DNA of 64,000 bases, from contig NZ_FOHE01000006.1 of the NCBI RefSeq assembly GCF_900111445.1, forward strand, positions 62,001-126,000, written 5' to 3'. The notes under the pieces are model-generated. The model was not told where the DNA came from, ran no database searches, and saw only the letters and a program-made list of their open reading frames with translations. Position 1 is the stretch's first letter. Every line of letters begins with the position of its first letter. Source of the DNA: Oceanobacillus limi (GTDB taxonomy: Bacteria > Bacillota > Bacilli > Bacillales > Amphibacillaceae). This document shows, piece after piece, positions 24,535 through 33,916 of the stretch. The position numbers were made by a program, and so were the translations under genes.

Positions 24535-25228
24535 ATTTTTCCTTCTTATTGACATAAGGGAGAATTAGCAATTTTTTCCCTTTTGTATATTCGGCATAAA
24601 AGATATCCTGAACTCGTGTATAGCCTTGTTTTACGATCTCATCTAATAACCATTCTTCCGTAAGCTTGCTTTCCTCAAGGTTATCATATAAAATCTCGCC
24701 ATCATTGATTAAAGTGGTTGATAATAATACTTCCTGCGGTGCTAAGTTCATATCTTTCCGTGTAAGTGTTTGGTAATCAGACTTTCGTAATACCGAAACC
24801 GTACCATCTGTCTCTAAGATCGCAAACTGTACCTCTTCAACTGTAAATACCTCTTTTTGACGTAGTAAATGCTGAAGTTGATTCACGTCAAGTCTGTTTT
24901 TTTTCATAACATCCCGGATTAACTGTCCATTATGTATAACAATGGCTGGTTTTCCTTCTAAAAAACCCCGTGTTCCTTTATATTTCTGCGTAATGATTTC
25001 AAGAACTAAAAGTAAGCCACCCCATAAAATGATCACAAAACCTATATCAAGTACGCCTGCTTTTTTATCGAACAATGCATTTCCTACTAATTCTCCTAAT
25101 ATTAATGCTGAAATAAAATCAAAAGGAGTGATCTGGGAAATGGATGTTTTTCCAAGTACTTTTGTTAGTGCAAATAGGGCTACAAACCCAAATAACGTTT
25201 CGTATAACATTGGCAAATAATGATTCAT
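24533..25228 (-). CDS. DUF421 membrane protein (YetF family)
   Basis: A 231-residue protein: three N-terminal membrane helices (LFGFVALFALTKVLG, DFISALILGELVGNAL, IGFVIILWGGLLLVLEII) followed by a soluble DUF421 domain (GKPAIVIHNGQLIRD, LLRQKEVFTVEEVQFAILETDG) and a tail ending YVNKKEK. B. subtilis paralogues such as YetF and YrbG affect spore or cell-envelope traits, but no biochemical role is settled. AGGGGGA precedes the ATG. The long tandem array begins 100 bases upstream of the start. Confidence 0.88.
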   Translation of the reverse strand: MNHYLPMLYETLFGFVALFALTKVLGKTSISQITPFDFISALILGELVGNALFDKKAGVLDIGFVIILWGGLLLVLEIITQKYKGTRGFLEGKPAIVIHNGQLIRDVMKKNRLDVNQLQHLLRQKEVFTVEEVQFAILETDGTVSVLRKSDYQTLTRKDMNLAPQEVLLSTTLINDGEILYDNLEESKLTEEWLLDEIVKQGYTRVQDIFYAEYTKGKKLLILPYVNKKEK

Positions 25229-25328
25229 ACAAAAGTCCCCCTATCTTTATATCTCGTTCTTCTTAATATGTCCGAGAAAGATAAAGACATGCAAAAATTG
25301 AATGGGAAGAGGAAAATATGGAGTGATA

Positions 25329-25939
25329 GTTGAAAAGTTGGGGGCGATGGTTGAAAAGTTGGTGCCGAACGTTGATAAGTAGAGGTCGACCGTTGATAAC
25401 TCGGAGTAAAGGTTGATAAGTTGGGGAAGAACGTCGATAATTCGGATAAAGGTTGAAAAGTTGAGGTCGAACGTTGATAAATCGGAATAAAGGTTGAAAA
25501 GTTGAGGTCGAACGTTGATAAATCGGAATAAAGGTTGATAAGTTGGGGAAGAACGTTGATAAATCGGAATAAAGGTTGATAAGTTGGGGAAGAACGTAGA
25601 TAACTCGGAGTAAACGTCGATAAGAGTAGTCCGAACGTTGATAAATCAGAATGAACGTCGATAAGTGCGCCTAAACGTTGATAACATGAATGAAGGTTGA
25701 TAACTCGAGTCCAAACGTCGATAACACGCGTCCGAACGTTGAAAAATCGGAATAAAGGTCGATAATTCGCGTCTGAACGTTGATAAGCCGGAATAAACGT
25801 CGATAATTCGCGTCTGAACGTTGATAAGCCGGAATAAACGTCGATAACACGCGATCGAACGTTGATAAGCCGGAATAAACGTCGAAAACCCGCAGTCGAA
25901 CGTCGATAACATGTAACCAAAGAGACGATAACTCGTAAC
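25329..25939. repeat. tandem array of about 30 20/21-nt units
   Basis: From 25329 to 25902 there are 28 consecutive units of 19-21 bases (573 bases, mean 20.5), then a longer 29th and a degenerate 30th. Each begins GTTGATAA or GTCGATAA (sometimes GTTGAAAA); the second half alternates between a CGGAATAAA-type and a CGAAC-type ending, so the higher-order unit is about 41 nt. Units such as GTTGATAAGCCGGAATAAAC recur exactly. All three minus-strand frames are largely open only because the repeat lacks stops; 20 and 21 are mixed, so no frame repeats and a protein is unlikely. It lies between the yjcF terminator and the DUF421 promoter region. Confidence 0.95.
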
Positions 25940-25972
25940 TCAGTGAAGAGACAGATGATCTTACACAGTAAA

Positions 25973-25998
25973 AAAGATCGCTAAAACAAGCGATCTTT
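25973..25998 (-). terminator. yjcF terminator
   Basis: AAAGATCGCT pairs with AGCGATCTTT, with TTTTTT on the minus strand. Confidence 0.85.
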
Positions 25999-26010
25999 CC
26001 TTCATACATC

Positions 26011-26436
26011 TTATTTTAATTCTTTAACCATTGTAACATGTGGGATGCCTGCGTCCATGAACTCACCAGATATGGTTTTATATCCAAGACGTTTATAAAA
26101 ATCCTCGGCATGGGTTTGGGCGTTCAATTTTGATTTGGAATAACCTTTATCTGCGATTACTGCTTCCATCGCTTCTATAATTTGTTTTCCGTTTGATTTA
26201 CCTCGCTGGTCTTTAACGACACATATCCGTTCTAATTTGCCGTACTCATCTACAAAACGGAGCCGGCTTGCTGCAATTGGTTCTTCATCTTCGTATCCGA
26301 TAAAATGAATGGCTTCTGCATCATGTTCGTCCAGTTCTTCTTCCGGTGGTACGTTTTGTTCCTCAACAAATACTTCGGTTCTAACTTGAAATGCATGCTT
26401 TTTTTCTTGATTGGTTTCTACTACTTTTATATTCAC
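26011..26436 (-). CDS. yjcF: GNAT acetyltransferase YjcF
   Basis: A 141-residue GNAT protein (FVEEQNVPPEEELDEHD, then LERICVVKDQRGKSNGKQIIEAM forming the acetyl-CoA loop, and AEDFYKRLGY). The GTG at 26436 follows AAGGA and overlaps the yjcG stop as GTGA, so an earlier in-frame start is unlikely. Order yjcH-yjcG-yjcF on this strand matches B. subtilis. Substrate unknown. Confidence 0.9.
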   Translation of the reverse strand: MNIKVVETNQEKKHAFQVRTEVFVEEQNVPPEEELDEHDAEAIHFIGYEDEEPIAASRLRFVDEYGKLERICVVKDQRGKSNGKQIIEAMEAVIADKGYSKSKLNAQTHAEDFYKRLGYKTISGEFMDAGIPHVTMVKELK

Positions 26437-26954
26437 AGTGATTCCTTCCCAAATACAAACGAGTCGTGCACTGTCCAAGATCCATTATCCAACTGGTAAA
26501 GAAGCTGGAATCGATCAATGGTGTCTTCGATCTGGAAGTCCTTCATTTTTAAGCTCCCAAATACATCAGAGTATTCGTCGTCAAGTAGTTTTTGACCGAT
26601 GGTAATGTGTGGAACAAAATTGTACTGTTTATTGTCTGGAAACTTACCGGAATGCATTTTTTCATACAATTCATTTAATGTATCATGTGGCTCTACTTTC
26701 AAATAAATTGTATTTGTAACTGGTACGAATGAGCTTACTTTATTAATTTGAATAGTAAATGGTTCTGTTTCGTTCGCGATGTATTTTAATTCCGTTACTA
26801 ACTCATCAATCATATCATCATCAGCTTCAAATGCTTCTTTAATTGTGATATGTGGTGGTATTAGTGCATAATGTGGATCATAGCGTTTGCGATAAGAATT
26901 GGCTTCATCTTGTACTTTCTTTGATGGGAAAATCGCAATACCATATTTCATCAT
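26433..26954 (-). CDS. yjcG: 2'-5' RNA ligase-like protein YjcG
   Basis: A 173-residue protein of the 2H phosphoesterase superfamily: the two HxT/S-type motifs appear as PPHITIKEA and VPHITIGQK, the paired catalytic histidines. Structure of B. subtilis YjcG is known to be 2H-like, but the natural substrate is not. AGGAGGTTTTATG gives the start. Coupled to yjcF by a 4-base overlap. Confidence 0.92.
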   Translation of the reverse strand: MMKYGIAIFPSKKVQDEANSYRKRYDPHYALIPPHITIKEAFEADDDMIDELVTELKYIANETEPFTIQINKVSSFVPVTNTIYLKVEPHDTLNELYEKMHSGKFPDNKQYNFVPHITIGQKLLDDEYSDVFGSLKMKDFQIEDTIDRFQLLYQLDNGSWTVHDSFVFGKESL

Positions 26955-27106
26955 AAAACCTCCTATTCCATTTATTAGTAGATAGACTCCTGCATAATGA
27001 TTCTCCGAATGCAGGTTTCTAAGATGCGAAAATTTAGTCTTCTTTTTATTATAACAAAAATTACCTTATAGAAAGAAGATATATATCGAGAAAAATTTAA
27101 AAAACG

Positions 27107-27832
27107 CTAATTAAACATCGTTGTTAACACAGTTTGCATATCTTTTTGCCAATATTTCCAGGTGTGTTCACCATCCGGAATTTCTTTGTAATAATAGGTG
27201 GAGCCTTTTTGCTCGATTAATTCCTTTAGTTTACGATTCGGTGTAACGAAATCTACATCCGGGTCAACGGTTGTTTTCACATTGGTCTCGTTTGTACCAA
27301 TTGTATGGTAGATATCAATCCCTTGAAGGTTCTGAGCATTTTCTACAATTTCAAGTACCTTCTCATCAACAAGAGGGGATTGCATCACTACTTTGCCAAA
27401 CGTGTTCGGATATTTACTTGCAACCACAATGGCAAGCGTGCCTGCTAGAGAATCACCCATTAAAGCGCGTGATCCCCCCATGTGGTAGGTTGGTAACTGC
27501 TCATCTAAATACGGAACAACCTCATGGACTAAAAATTTCACATAAGCGTCATGTTGCTCGCCGTCTGGATGATACTTTTTAAGCCGATCCTGACGATCTT
27601 GATAATGGATCCCAACAAATATTGTATTTTCAATTTCGTATTCGTCGTGAAGCCGATCACTCAGTGTGGCTACGCGACCTAATTGAAAGTAATCATTACC
27701 ATCCTGCATGATGCAAATATGGTATTTATACAATGGTGTAAATGACTCCGGTTGATATATTTTTAGCGTCATTTTTTCTCGTAAGTAACTACTATCAATT
27801 TCATGCTCAATCATTTTTCCTTTACGTCCCAA
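27107..27832 (-). CDS. yjcH: esterase-like alpha/beta hydrolase YjcH
   Basis: A 241-residue protein of the Fes/IroE-type esterase family: the nucleophile elbow GDSLAG (SRALMGDSLAGTLAI), FVGIHYQ and a C-terminal DGEHTWKYW carrying the catalytic histidine. The TTG start follows GTGAGGG; an ATG six codons on has AAAGGA in front, so either is possible. It is upstream of yjcG with a 150-base gap. Substrate unknown. Confidence 0.88.
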   Translation of the reverse strand: MGRKGKMIEHEIDSSYLREKMTLKIYQPESFTPLYKYHICIMQDGNDYFQLGRVATLSDRLHDEYEIENTIFVGIHYQDRQDRLKKYHPDGEQHDAYVKFLVHEVVPYLDEQLPTYHMGGSRALMGDSLAGTLAIVVASKYPNTFGKVVMQSPLVDEKVLEIVENAQNLQGIDIYHTIGTNETNVKTTVDPDVDFVTPNRKLKELIEQKGSTYYYKEIPDGEHTWKYWQKDMQTVLTTMFN

Positions 27833-27933
27833 GGTAAACCCTCACTTTCAAAATCTCTCTGATCATAGTGTATCATTTTACGGAACCCGTAACTAGCAGG
27901 ATGAACTTCAGTTGATTAGGATAAAGTGAGTAA

Positions 27934-29763
27934 TTAACTACCTACTTCTTGTAATTGGCCTTTGTAAAGGTCAAAGTAGTTCCTTCGTAGTTCAAGTAGT
28001 TCCTCGTGGCTACCTTGTTCCATAATTTCCCCATGCTCGAGCATAATGATTTTGTCTGCTTCCTGAATCGTATTTAAACGGTGGGCTATAATGAAGCTTG
28101 TTCTTCCTTTCATTAGTTTTTTCAATGCTTCTTGAATCTTCATTTCTGTGATTGTGTCGATATTACTTGTTGCTTCATCCAGTACAAGGATAGAGGGTTC
28201 GGCAATAAACGCACGTGCAATGGTCAATAGTTGCTTTTGCCCTTGGCTAATTCCACTACCTTCTTGATCAAGTACGGTATCATATCCGTCGGGTAATTGT
28301 TTGATAAAATCATGTGCATTGGCTTTTTTCGCAGCGTTAACTACTTCTTCATCCGATGCATCCAATCTACCATAACGAATGTTTTCACGAATTGTATCAT
28401 GGAATAAGAAGGAATCCTGTAAAACAAAAGCCATATGGGAGCGAAGGCTAGAGCGTTTTATGTCTTTTAATTCTATCCCGTCTAACGTAATATTCCCGCC
28501 ATCATAATTGTAAAAACGTGAGATTAAATTGATAATGGTTGTTTTCCCGGCACCAGTGTGTCCAACAAAAGCAATCGATTCACCAGGCGCTGCTTCAAAG
28601 CTAATATCATTTATGATTGTTTCATCTTCATAACCAAACGTCACATGGGTAAATTTAAAATGTCCTTCTGTTTCTGGTAGTTTAACAGCTGCACGTTCAT
28701 CTTCTTCCTCTTTCTCTTCATCGATAACGTTAAATACACGTTCTGCACCAGCTACAGCTGCTAGGAGAACATTGAATTGGTTGGATAATTCATTTAACGG
28801 TCTCGTGAATTGTCTTGCGTACTCGGTGAAGATCACGATAACACCAACCGTTACCAAACCAGTTCCATTTACAACTAATATACCTCCAACTAGAGCAATC
28901 AAACCAAAGCTTAGGAAGTTTAGCATATTCATGACTTTTGGGATAAATCCAGCAATCGTTAATGCCCAAAAACCAGATCGATTTAATTTCTTGTTCTTTT
29001 CTTCAAATTCCGAAATGACACGTTCTTCTTGAGAGAACGTTTTGACGACATGTTGACCAGAAACAATTTCTTCTACATATCCATTTAATTCTCCTAAATC
29101 ATTTTGCTGTAATTTATAAAGGGGGCCGGTTCGTCTAGTGATCCAACGTGTCGCAAAAAACATTACCGGAACAATCGTCATCGTAACTAGTGTTAAAACT
29201 GGACTTAGATAGATCATGACAATTAATGTACCTAGTAAAGTAAGTACACTAGTAAAGATCTGAATGACAGATTGGTTTAATGTGTTGTTAATATTATCAA
29301 TGTCATTTGTAATCCGGCTCATTAATTCCCCGTGCTGGCGCTTGTCAAAATAAGAGATTGGTAAGCGATGAAACTGGTGGAATAGATCGGAACGCAAGTC
29401 ATATACCGTGTTTTGTGCAATCCCAACCATCCAAAAATTCTGCATAAAAATCGACAGGGAATGAAAGAGGTATACAAATAATAAACCGATAACGAGATTA
29501 CCTAGTCCAGAAACCTCTTGCTTAACAATATAATCATCAATTGCCATTCCAACCATAAAAGGTCCCAAGAGACTAAGACCAGAGCTCAGGATTACCATTA
29601 ATACAACGAGCCAAAGCTTCCCTTTCTCTCGTGCAAGATAGGACCAAATTCGCTTTAATGTCCCAACTGTATTTTTGGCACGTTTCTGCTTTATTTCATC
29701 TGAGATATTTTCGATCGGTATTTTCTTATATTGAAAAGGCTCTTTCAGCTGCTTAATCGACAT
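27934..29763 (-). CDS. heterodimeric ABC exporter subunit (YfiC-like)
   Basis: A 609-residue membrane-domain/ATPase fusion: six helices then an NBD with Walker A GHTGAGKTT, signature ISQGQKQ and Walker B ILVLDEATSNID with the catalytic glutamate. The ATG at 29763 follows GGAAAGGAG within the end of the partner gene, giving an 11-base overlap. The unusual signature (SQGQ instead of SGGQ) pairs with the partner's degenerate Walker B, as in asymmetric exporters with one canonical ATP site. Multidrug or lipid substrate likely. Confidence 0.93.
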   Translation of the reverse strand: MSIKQLKEPFQYKKIPIENISDEIKQKRAKNTVGTLKRIWSYLAREKGKLWLVVLMVILSSGLSLLGPFMVGMAIDDYIVKQEVSGLGNLVIGLLFVYLFHSLSIFMQNFWMVGIAQNTVYDLRSDLFHQFHRLPISYFDKRQHGELMSRITNDIDNINNTLNQSVIQIFTSVLTLLGTLIVMIYLSPVLTLVTMTIVPVMFFATRWITRRTGPLYKLQQNDLGELNGYVEEIVSGQHVVKTFSQEERVISEFEEKNKKLNRSGFWALTIAGFIPKVMNMLNFLSFGLIALVGGILVVNGTGLVTVGVIVIFTEYARQFTRPLNELSNQFNVLLAAVAGAERVFNVIDEEKEEEDERAAVKLPETEGHFKFTHVTFGYEDETIINDISFEAAPGESIAFVGHTGAGKTTIINLISRFYNYDGGNITLDGIELKDIKRSSLRSHMAFVLQDSFLFHDTIRENIRYGRLDASDEEVVNAAKKANAHDFIKQLPDGYDTVLDQEGSGISQGQKQLLTIARAFIAEPSILVLDEATSNIDTITEMKIQEALKKLMKGRTSFIIAHRLNTIQEADKIIMLEHGEIMEQGSHEELLELRRNYFDLYKGQLQEVGS

Positions 29764-31483
29764 AAGGATGCTCCTTTCCAAATTGCGATTCAACAATCTT
29801 GCGGTACAGTTGTGATTCTTGAACAAGCTCATCATGGGTTCCGATTGCTAAAATTCCTCCGTTATCCATTAACATAATCCGATCTGCCCGCATTGCTGTT
29901 GATATTTTTTGGGTGATAATCAGCATTGTATTGACGTCATCCTCAATGGCTTCAAGGAGACGTGCTTCTGTTGCTAAGTCAAGTGCGCTTGTACTGTCAT
30001 CTAACATCAAAATTTTAGGTTTGCGAATTAATGCACGCGCGATGGAAATCCGTTGTTTTTGTCCACCAGATAGGTTAACTCCTTTTTGGCCAACTTTTGT
30101 ATGATACTGATCAGGTAGCTCCATAATCGTATCGTGAATTTGTGCATCCCGTGCAGCTTGAAGGATTTCTTCATTGGTTGCATTGTCTTTTCCCCAAGCA
30201 ATATTATCAATAATTGGACCACTGAAAAGTAGCGGGCTTTGTGGAACATAGCCAATACTCCTTCGTAAGGTATCCAATGTAAAGGAAGATATTGGTTTAT
30301 CATCAAGGAAAACTTCTCCTTTTGTCGTATCGTATAAACGCGGGATCAATTGGAAAAGTGACGTTTTTCCAGCTCCGGTAGCGCCAATTATTGCCAGCTT
30401 TTCTCCTCCATTTACTGTAAAAGAGATATTGTTAAGAACAGGCTCTTCCGCAGTGGGGTAGGTGAAGGATATATTACGAAATTCGATTTTTCCTTCCAAA
30501 ACCTTTTGCTGTTTCTCTGCATCATCTTGATCAGCTAAATCTACCTCTTCGTCAAGCACAGCACTTAAACGGTCGGCAGAAGCTTTCGTACGTGAGAATG
30601 CCATGATAATGAAGGAGAACATGGAAATAGCCATTGCTACTCGCATTGCATAGTTAACAATAGCAACAACATCCCCAACCTCTGCTGTTCCAGCGATCGA
30701 TTGGGCATTTCCAAACCAAATAATGGCAATAATACTAACGTTCATAATGAAGAGTAGTACTGGCATTGATGCTTCTACAAACCGGAATGTCTTTCTTGTA
30801 TTTGTCTTTAGTCGTGTATTTGCTGTTGTAAAACGATCTTCCTCATAATCACGACGAAAGAATGCTTTGATTAATCGCATACCTGCAAGGTTTTCCTGCA
30901 TCACACGGTTTACGTTATCAACACTTCGTTGTACACGGTCGAACATCTTTGTTGCCTTTTTTAGCACCCATACAAGGAAGCCAATCAATAGTGGCACCGT
31001 AATAACAAAAATAACCGCTAATCTTGGATTGACAACGAATGCCATAATGACTCCCCCTAAAACAAGAAGGGGTGCTTTTACCATAATTCGCAATCCCATG
31101 AAAATGGTATTTTGAACTTGGCGAACATCATTTGTAAAGCGAGTCATCAAACCTGATGTAGGGTATTTATTTAAATTGGCGAATGAAAATTCCTGTACTT
31201 TACGGAATAATCTGTCCCGCATATCGTATGCAAATCCCCAGCTCACATGAGAAGCGAAAAAAGAGTTAATAATCCCTGAAATAAAGGAGAAAAATGCAAG
31301 ACCAATCATAATGCTTCCCCATGTAACAATGTTGTTTAAGTCTTTTGTTAAAACTCCATTATCAATCATTTTTCCAAGAAAAAATGGGAGGAGCAGCTCT
31401 ACTGCCAGCTCAACAAGCATAAGACTTAAGGCAACAAAAGCAGGTAGTTTGAAATTCTTAAGAGATGAAAAAACTGTTTTCAC
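29753..31483 (-). CDS. heterodimeric ABC exporter subunit (YfiB-like)
   Basis: A 576-residue half-exporter: six membrane helices (FVALSLMLVELAVELLLPFF and following) and an NBD with Walker A GATGAGKTS, signature NLSGGQKQR, and Walker B ILMLDDSTSALD. The catalytic glutamate is replaced by aspartate (DD), so the site formed with this Walker B is degenerate. It is first in a two-gene operon with the YfiC-like subunit. Substrate unknown; lipophilic drugs are typical for the family. Confidence 0.93.
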   Translation of the reverse strand: MKTVFSSLKNFKLPAFVALSLMLVELAVELLLPFFLGKMIDNGVLTKDLNNIVTWGSIMIGLAFFSFISGIINSFFASHVSWGFAYDMRDRLFRKVQEFSFANLNKYPTSGLMTRFTNDVRQVQNTIFMGLRIMVKAPLLVLGGVIMAFVVNPRLAVIFVITVPLLIGFLVWVLKKATKMFDRVQRSVDNVNRVMQENLAGMRLIKAFFRRDYEEDRFTTANTRLKTNTRKTFRFVEASMPVLLFIMNVSIIAIIWFGNAQSIAGTAEVGDVVAIVNYAMRVAMAISMFSFIIMAFSRTKASADRLSAVLDEEVDLADQDDAEKQQKVLEGKIEFRNISFTYPTAEEPVLNNISFTVNGGEKLAIIGATGAGKTSLFQLIPRLYDTTKGEVFLDDKPISSFTLDTLRRSIGYVPQSPLLFSGPIIDNIAWGKDNATNEEILQAARDAQIHDTIMELPDQYHTKVGQKGVNLSGGQKQRISIARALIRKPKILMLDDSTSALDLATEARLLEAIEDDVNTMLIITQKISTAMRADRIMLMDNGGILAIGTHDELVQESQLYRKIVESQFGKEHPYVD

Positions 31484-31744
31484 TAGTAAACCCCCGTTGT
31501 CAAAATTCTTTGTCTAGATAAATTATTTAAAATAATTTTCTCTTTATTATAAGGTAAAAGTAGGATTTTTTCCAAGAATTTATTTCGAGTATAGAAATAA
31601 AATGGAAGGTACAATTTAACGTATTAGTCCCACCTTCTTATAAATGGAGATGGCATTAGATATGCATAAATGGGTATGAATAGGTGTCAACTGATTGGTT
31701 AAACTATTCCTCCTGTATTTAACTAATAGGGAGGAGCTAGTTAA

Positions 31745-32371
31745 ATGGGTAAGGCAAAGAAACCTTTTTATAAAAGATGGTGGGTATGGTTGATTGCAAT
31801 CGTGCTACTATGGATCATTTTTGCTGGTGCAGATGAAACGGAAGAAGAAGATGTAGAAACAGCTGATCAAGAGATGGTGGAAGATGGGGAGGGGCAAGAT
31901 GTTGAGGATGACAAATCTGTGAAGGAAGATGAGGAAAAAGAGGAAGACTCGATAAATGAAGAGGATGGAGCAAGCGCTGTACCAAATATGAATAATATTA
32001 TGGATAAAAGTGAACAGGAAGTAGAAGGAGTGTTAGGAGAAGCGAATAGTAGAGAGGAAACAGAATTCCGGTTATCAGGTACTGAAGATAGAGTTCCTGC
32101 TATAACTTCTACCTACCAAGATGGTACTGTGGAAGTGATGTTTGTCGAAGGTACTGCACAGAGGGTAACCTATACTCCACCACAATCAATTGACTATAAT
32201 GAGAATGAGATTGATCAATTATTAACCGATTTACACATTGATGCAACAATTACGTTTGAGAATGACTTTGTAACAAGAGGAGAATCAGAAAACGCTCATG
32301 AAGTATCAATTAATAATAATGATGGTAATATCGGTTTTGTTTATATAGTAGTTGATGAAAAGTATCAATAA
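31745..32371 (+). CDS. membrane-anchored acidic protein
   Basis: A 208-residue protein: a basic N-terminus, one membrane helix (WWVWLIAIVLLWIIFAG, about 12-28), a 60-residue glutamate/aspartate-rich linker and a globular C-terminal domain of about 110 residues. I do not recognise the domain. GGGAGGAGCTAGTTAA precedes the ATG. It is the last gene before the tRNA and its accessory stretch. Confidence 0.75.
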   Translation: MGKAKKPFYKRWWVWLIAIVLLWIIFAGADETEEEDVETADQEMVEDGEGQDVEDDKSVKEDEEKEEDSINEEDGASAVPNMNNIMDKSEQEVEGVLGEANSREETEFRLSGTEDRVPAITSTYQDGTVEVMFVEGTAQRVTYTPPQSIDYNENEIDQLLTDLHIDATITFENDFVTRGESENAHEVSINNNDGNIGFVYIVVDEKYQ

Positions 32372-32407
32372 ATAGAAGGGCAGTTTTCATACTGCTCTCT
32401 TTTAATA

Positions 32408-32436
32408 TTGACAGAAAATGCTAGACTTCTTATACT
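32408..32436 (+). promoter_or_regulatory. sigma-A promoter of tRNA-Val
   Basis: TTGACA, 17 bp, TATACT, about 24 bases before the tRNA. Confidence 0.8.
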
Positions 32437-32459
32437 TAAGAAAGTAAAGTAAATAATTT

Positions 32460-32532
32460 GATTCCGTAGCTCAGCTGGGAGAGCGCCACCTTGACAGGGT
32501 GGAGGTCGTTGGTTCGAGCCCAATCGGAATCA
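32460..32532 (+). tRNA. tRNA-Val (GAC)
   Basis: A complete cloverleaf: acceptor GATTCCG/CGGAATC, D-arm AGCTCAGCTGGGAGAGC, anticodon stem CCACC/GGTGG with loop TTGACAG (anticodon GAC), T-arm GGTTCGAGCC, discriminator A at 32532. CCA is not encoded. It stands alone rather than in an rRNA operon, with its own promoter and terminator, and the DNA after it is AT-rich and gene-poor, as in a tRNA-linked accessory insertion. Confidence 0.95.
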
Positions 32533-32542
32533 TCTTAACAAT

Positions 32543-32588
32543 AAACGCTTAATCCTTGATTTATCAATGGTTAGGCGTTTTGTTTTAT
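32543..32588 (+). terminator. tRNA terminator
   Basis: AAACGC-TAA-CC-TTGA pairs with TCAA-GG-TTA-GCGTTT with small internal mismatches, followed by a T-rich tract. From 32589 to 32827 there is no gene; only AT-rich sequence. Confidence 0.7.
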
Positions 32589-32827
32589 TAGTAAGATGAA
32601 TCATAAATTATAGGGTCTTGATTAAAAATCACAATGAAACGTGATTTTATTATATACGACAGAATTATAAAATATCAAAAAGTAGTAACAGTAAAAACTT
32701 CTATTATCAGTTGAAAGTAGTGTATGCCCATATGTTTTTCTATTTAAAATATTATGAATAAAGATTTTAATTTTACTAGAAAGAATTTCATGCTTGCTTA
32801 TTTTGTATATCTAGATTGAGATAAATT

Positions 32828-33241
32828 ATGAAAAATATATTTATTATCTTAGGTTTGATAGTTAGTTTGCTTTTGGGAGGATGTACATCAAACACAGAAC
32901 CTATTTTAAAAGGTACTTACCAGAGTGATATACAAGGATCTGAATATGTTGTTCAAATGTCTTTTCAACCAGAGGATAACAGCTATGTTGAATACATTGA
33001 AAATAGGGAAGTGGATAAGGGAACCTACGAAAAAGAAAATGATGTATATATAATAAATAGTGAAAACCAGCAAAATTTTCAAATAAGATTAGGTAAAGAA
33101 GACACATTTGAAATAATTGATAGAATTAATAATGGAGAACCAATAAAACTAATAAAAATAAATGATACTCCAATATATATTTCAACGGAATTTAATGATG
33201 TCGAAAATTATAAAGCTTTATTAAATAAAAAAAGAAAGTAA
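32828..33241 (+). CDS. small lipoprotein
   Basis: A 137-residue protein with a type II signal peptide (hydrophobic residues 5-17, lipobox LLGGC), then a beta-rich domain (GTYQSDIQGSEYVVQMSFQ, KGTYEKENDVYIINS). No family recognised. The ribosome site is weak. Codon use is more AT-rich than its neighbours, suggesting recent acquisition next to the tRNA gene. Confidence 0.65.
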   Translation: MKNIFIILGLIVSLLLGGCTSNTEPILKGTYQSDIQGSEYVVQMSFQPEDNSYVEYIENREVDKGTYEKENDVYIINSENQQNFQIRLGKEDTFEIIDRINNGEPIKLIKINDTPIYISTEFNDVENYKALLNKKRK

Positions 33242-33258
33242 TTTAGTCATTGCTTGGA

Positions 33259-33479
33259 ATGTCATTGGAAGAAGTCTCTTCTAGTTCAACACAAATCAAT
33301 CAATCATATGAGAATTTAAATCAATTTCAGACGGATCCGTTGAGATGTTTGAAGAGTTAATGGGAATTAGTGATGATCAATTAAACACGATGCAATTACT
33401 TGTTCAGTAAGCTAAAAGTCTAGCAGAAGTAAAAGGCGAAGCAGATCAATTGCTTTTATCAAACCAAGATGTTGAATAG
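33259..33479 (+). pseudogene. decayed chemoreceptor-like C-terminal fragment
   Basis: Three coding-like pieces follow one another: SLEEVSSSSTQINQSYENL in one frame, SVEMFEELMGISDDQLNTM after a frameshift near 33325, and AKSLAEVKGEADQLLL after an in-frame TAA. The first piece resembles the end of methyl-accepting protein signalling domains. A good terminator follows at 33549. No intact frame remains; assignment of the family is tentative. Confidence 0.5.
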
Positions 33480-33548
33480 ATTCATTCACGGAAAAAAATG
33501 AACAATGAGAAAATGTGGCTGTGTAATCAATCAGTGGTTTTCTTAAAC

Positions 33549-33588
33549 AAGCGTTTACCCTTTGAGAAGGGGGGAGCGCTTTTTTTTA
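33549..33588 (+). terminator. terminator after the decayed fragment
   Basis: AAGCG and CCCTT pair with AAGGG and CGCTT in one interrupted stem, followed by eight T. From 33589 to 33916 no gene is visible. Confidence 0.7.
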
Positions 33589-33916
33589 GTAATTTGTATC
33601 CTCGTGAATATGTAAGTGAATTTTAAGTAATATTTAGAACTACGTTTTTTTAAAGTCATTCTTCACCTCAATATCTAACACAACACCGAGCCTAACTTTC
33701 ATGATTGAAATAACAGGGATAAAAAAATGAATCAACCGCAAATATATTAAATATTTAAAATATGGAGAACAATGTTGAATTTTGCGAACAAACATTATAC
33801 AATAGATGAAAATATAAATAGGAAATTAGACCCAATTAACTAATGAAAGGGTTTAAATTTCTGGATATCTAAAGTTTAGGGGATTGAAAGAAACTAGTCA
33901 TAAGGGGGAAATTAAG

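Noticed and set aside
25225-25920. Long minus-strand open frames across the tandem array, encoding repeats such as LSTF and YQRS
   Set aside because: All three frames are open at once, unit lengths of 20 and 21 shift the frame constantly, and no ribosome site precedes them. The openness is a by-product of the repeat composition.
25329-25939. CRISPR array
   Set aside because: Units are contiguous and related along their whole length; there are no unique spacers, and no cas genes are near.
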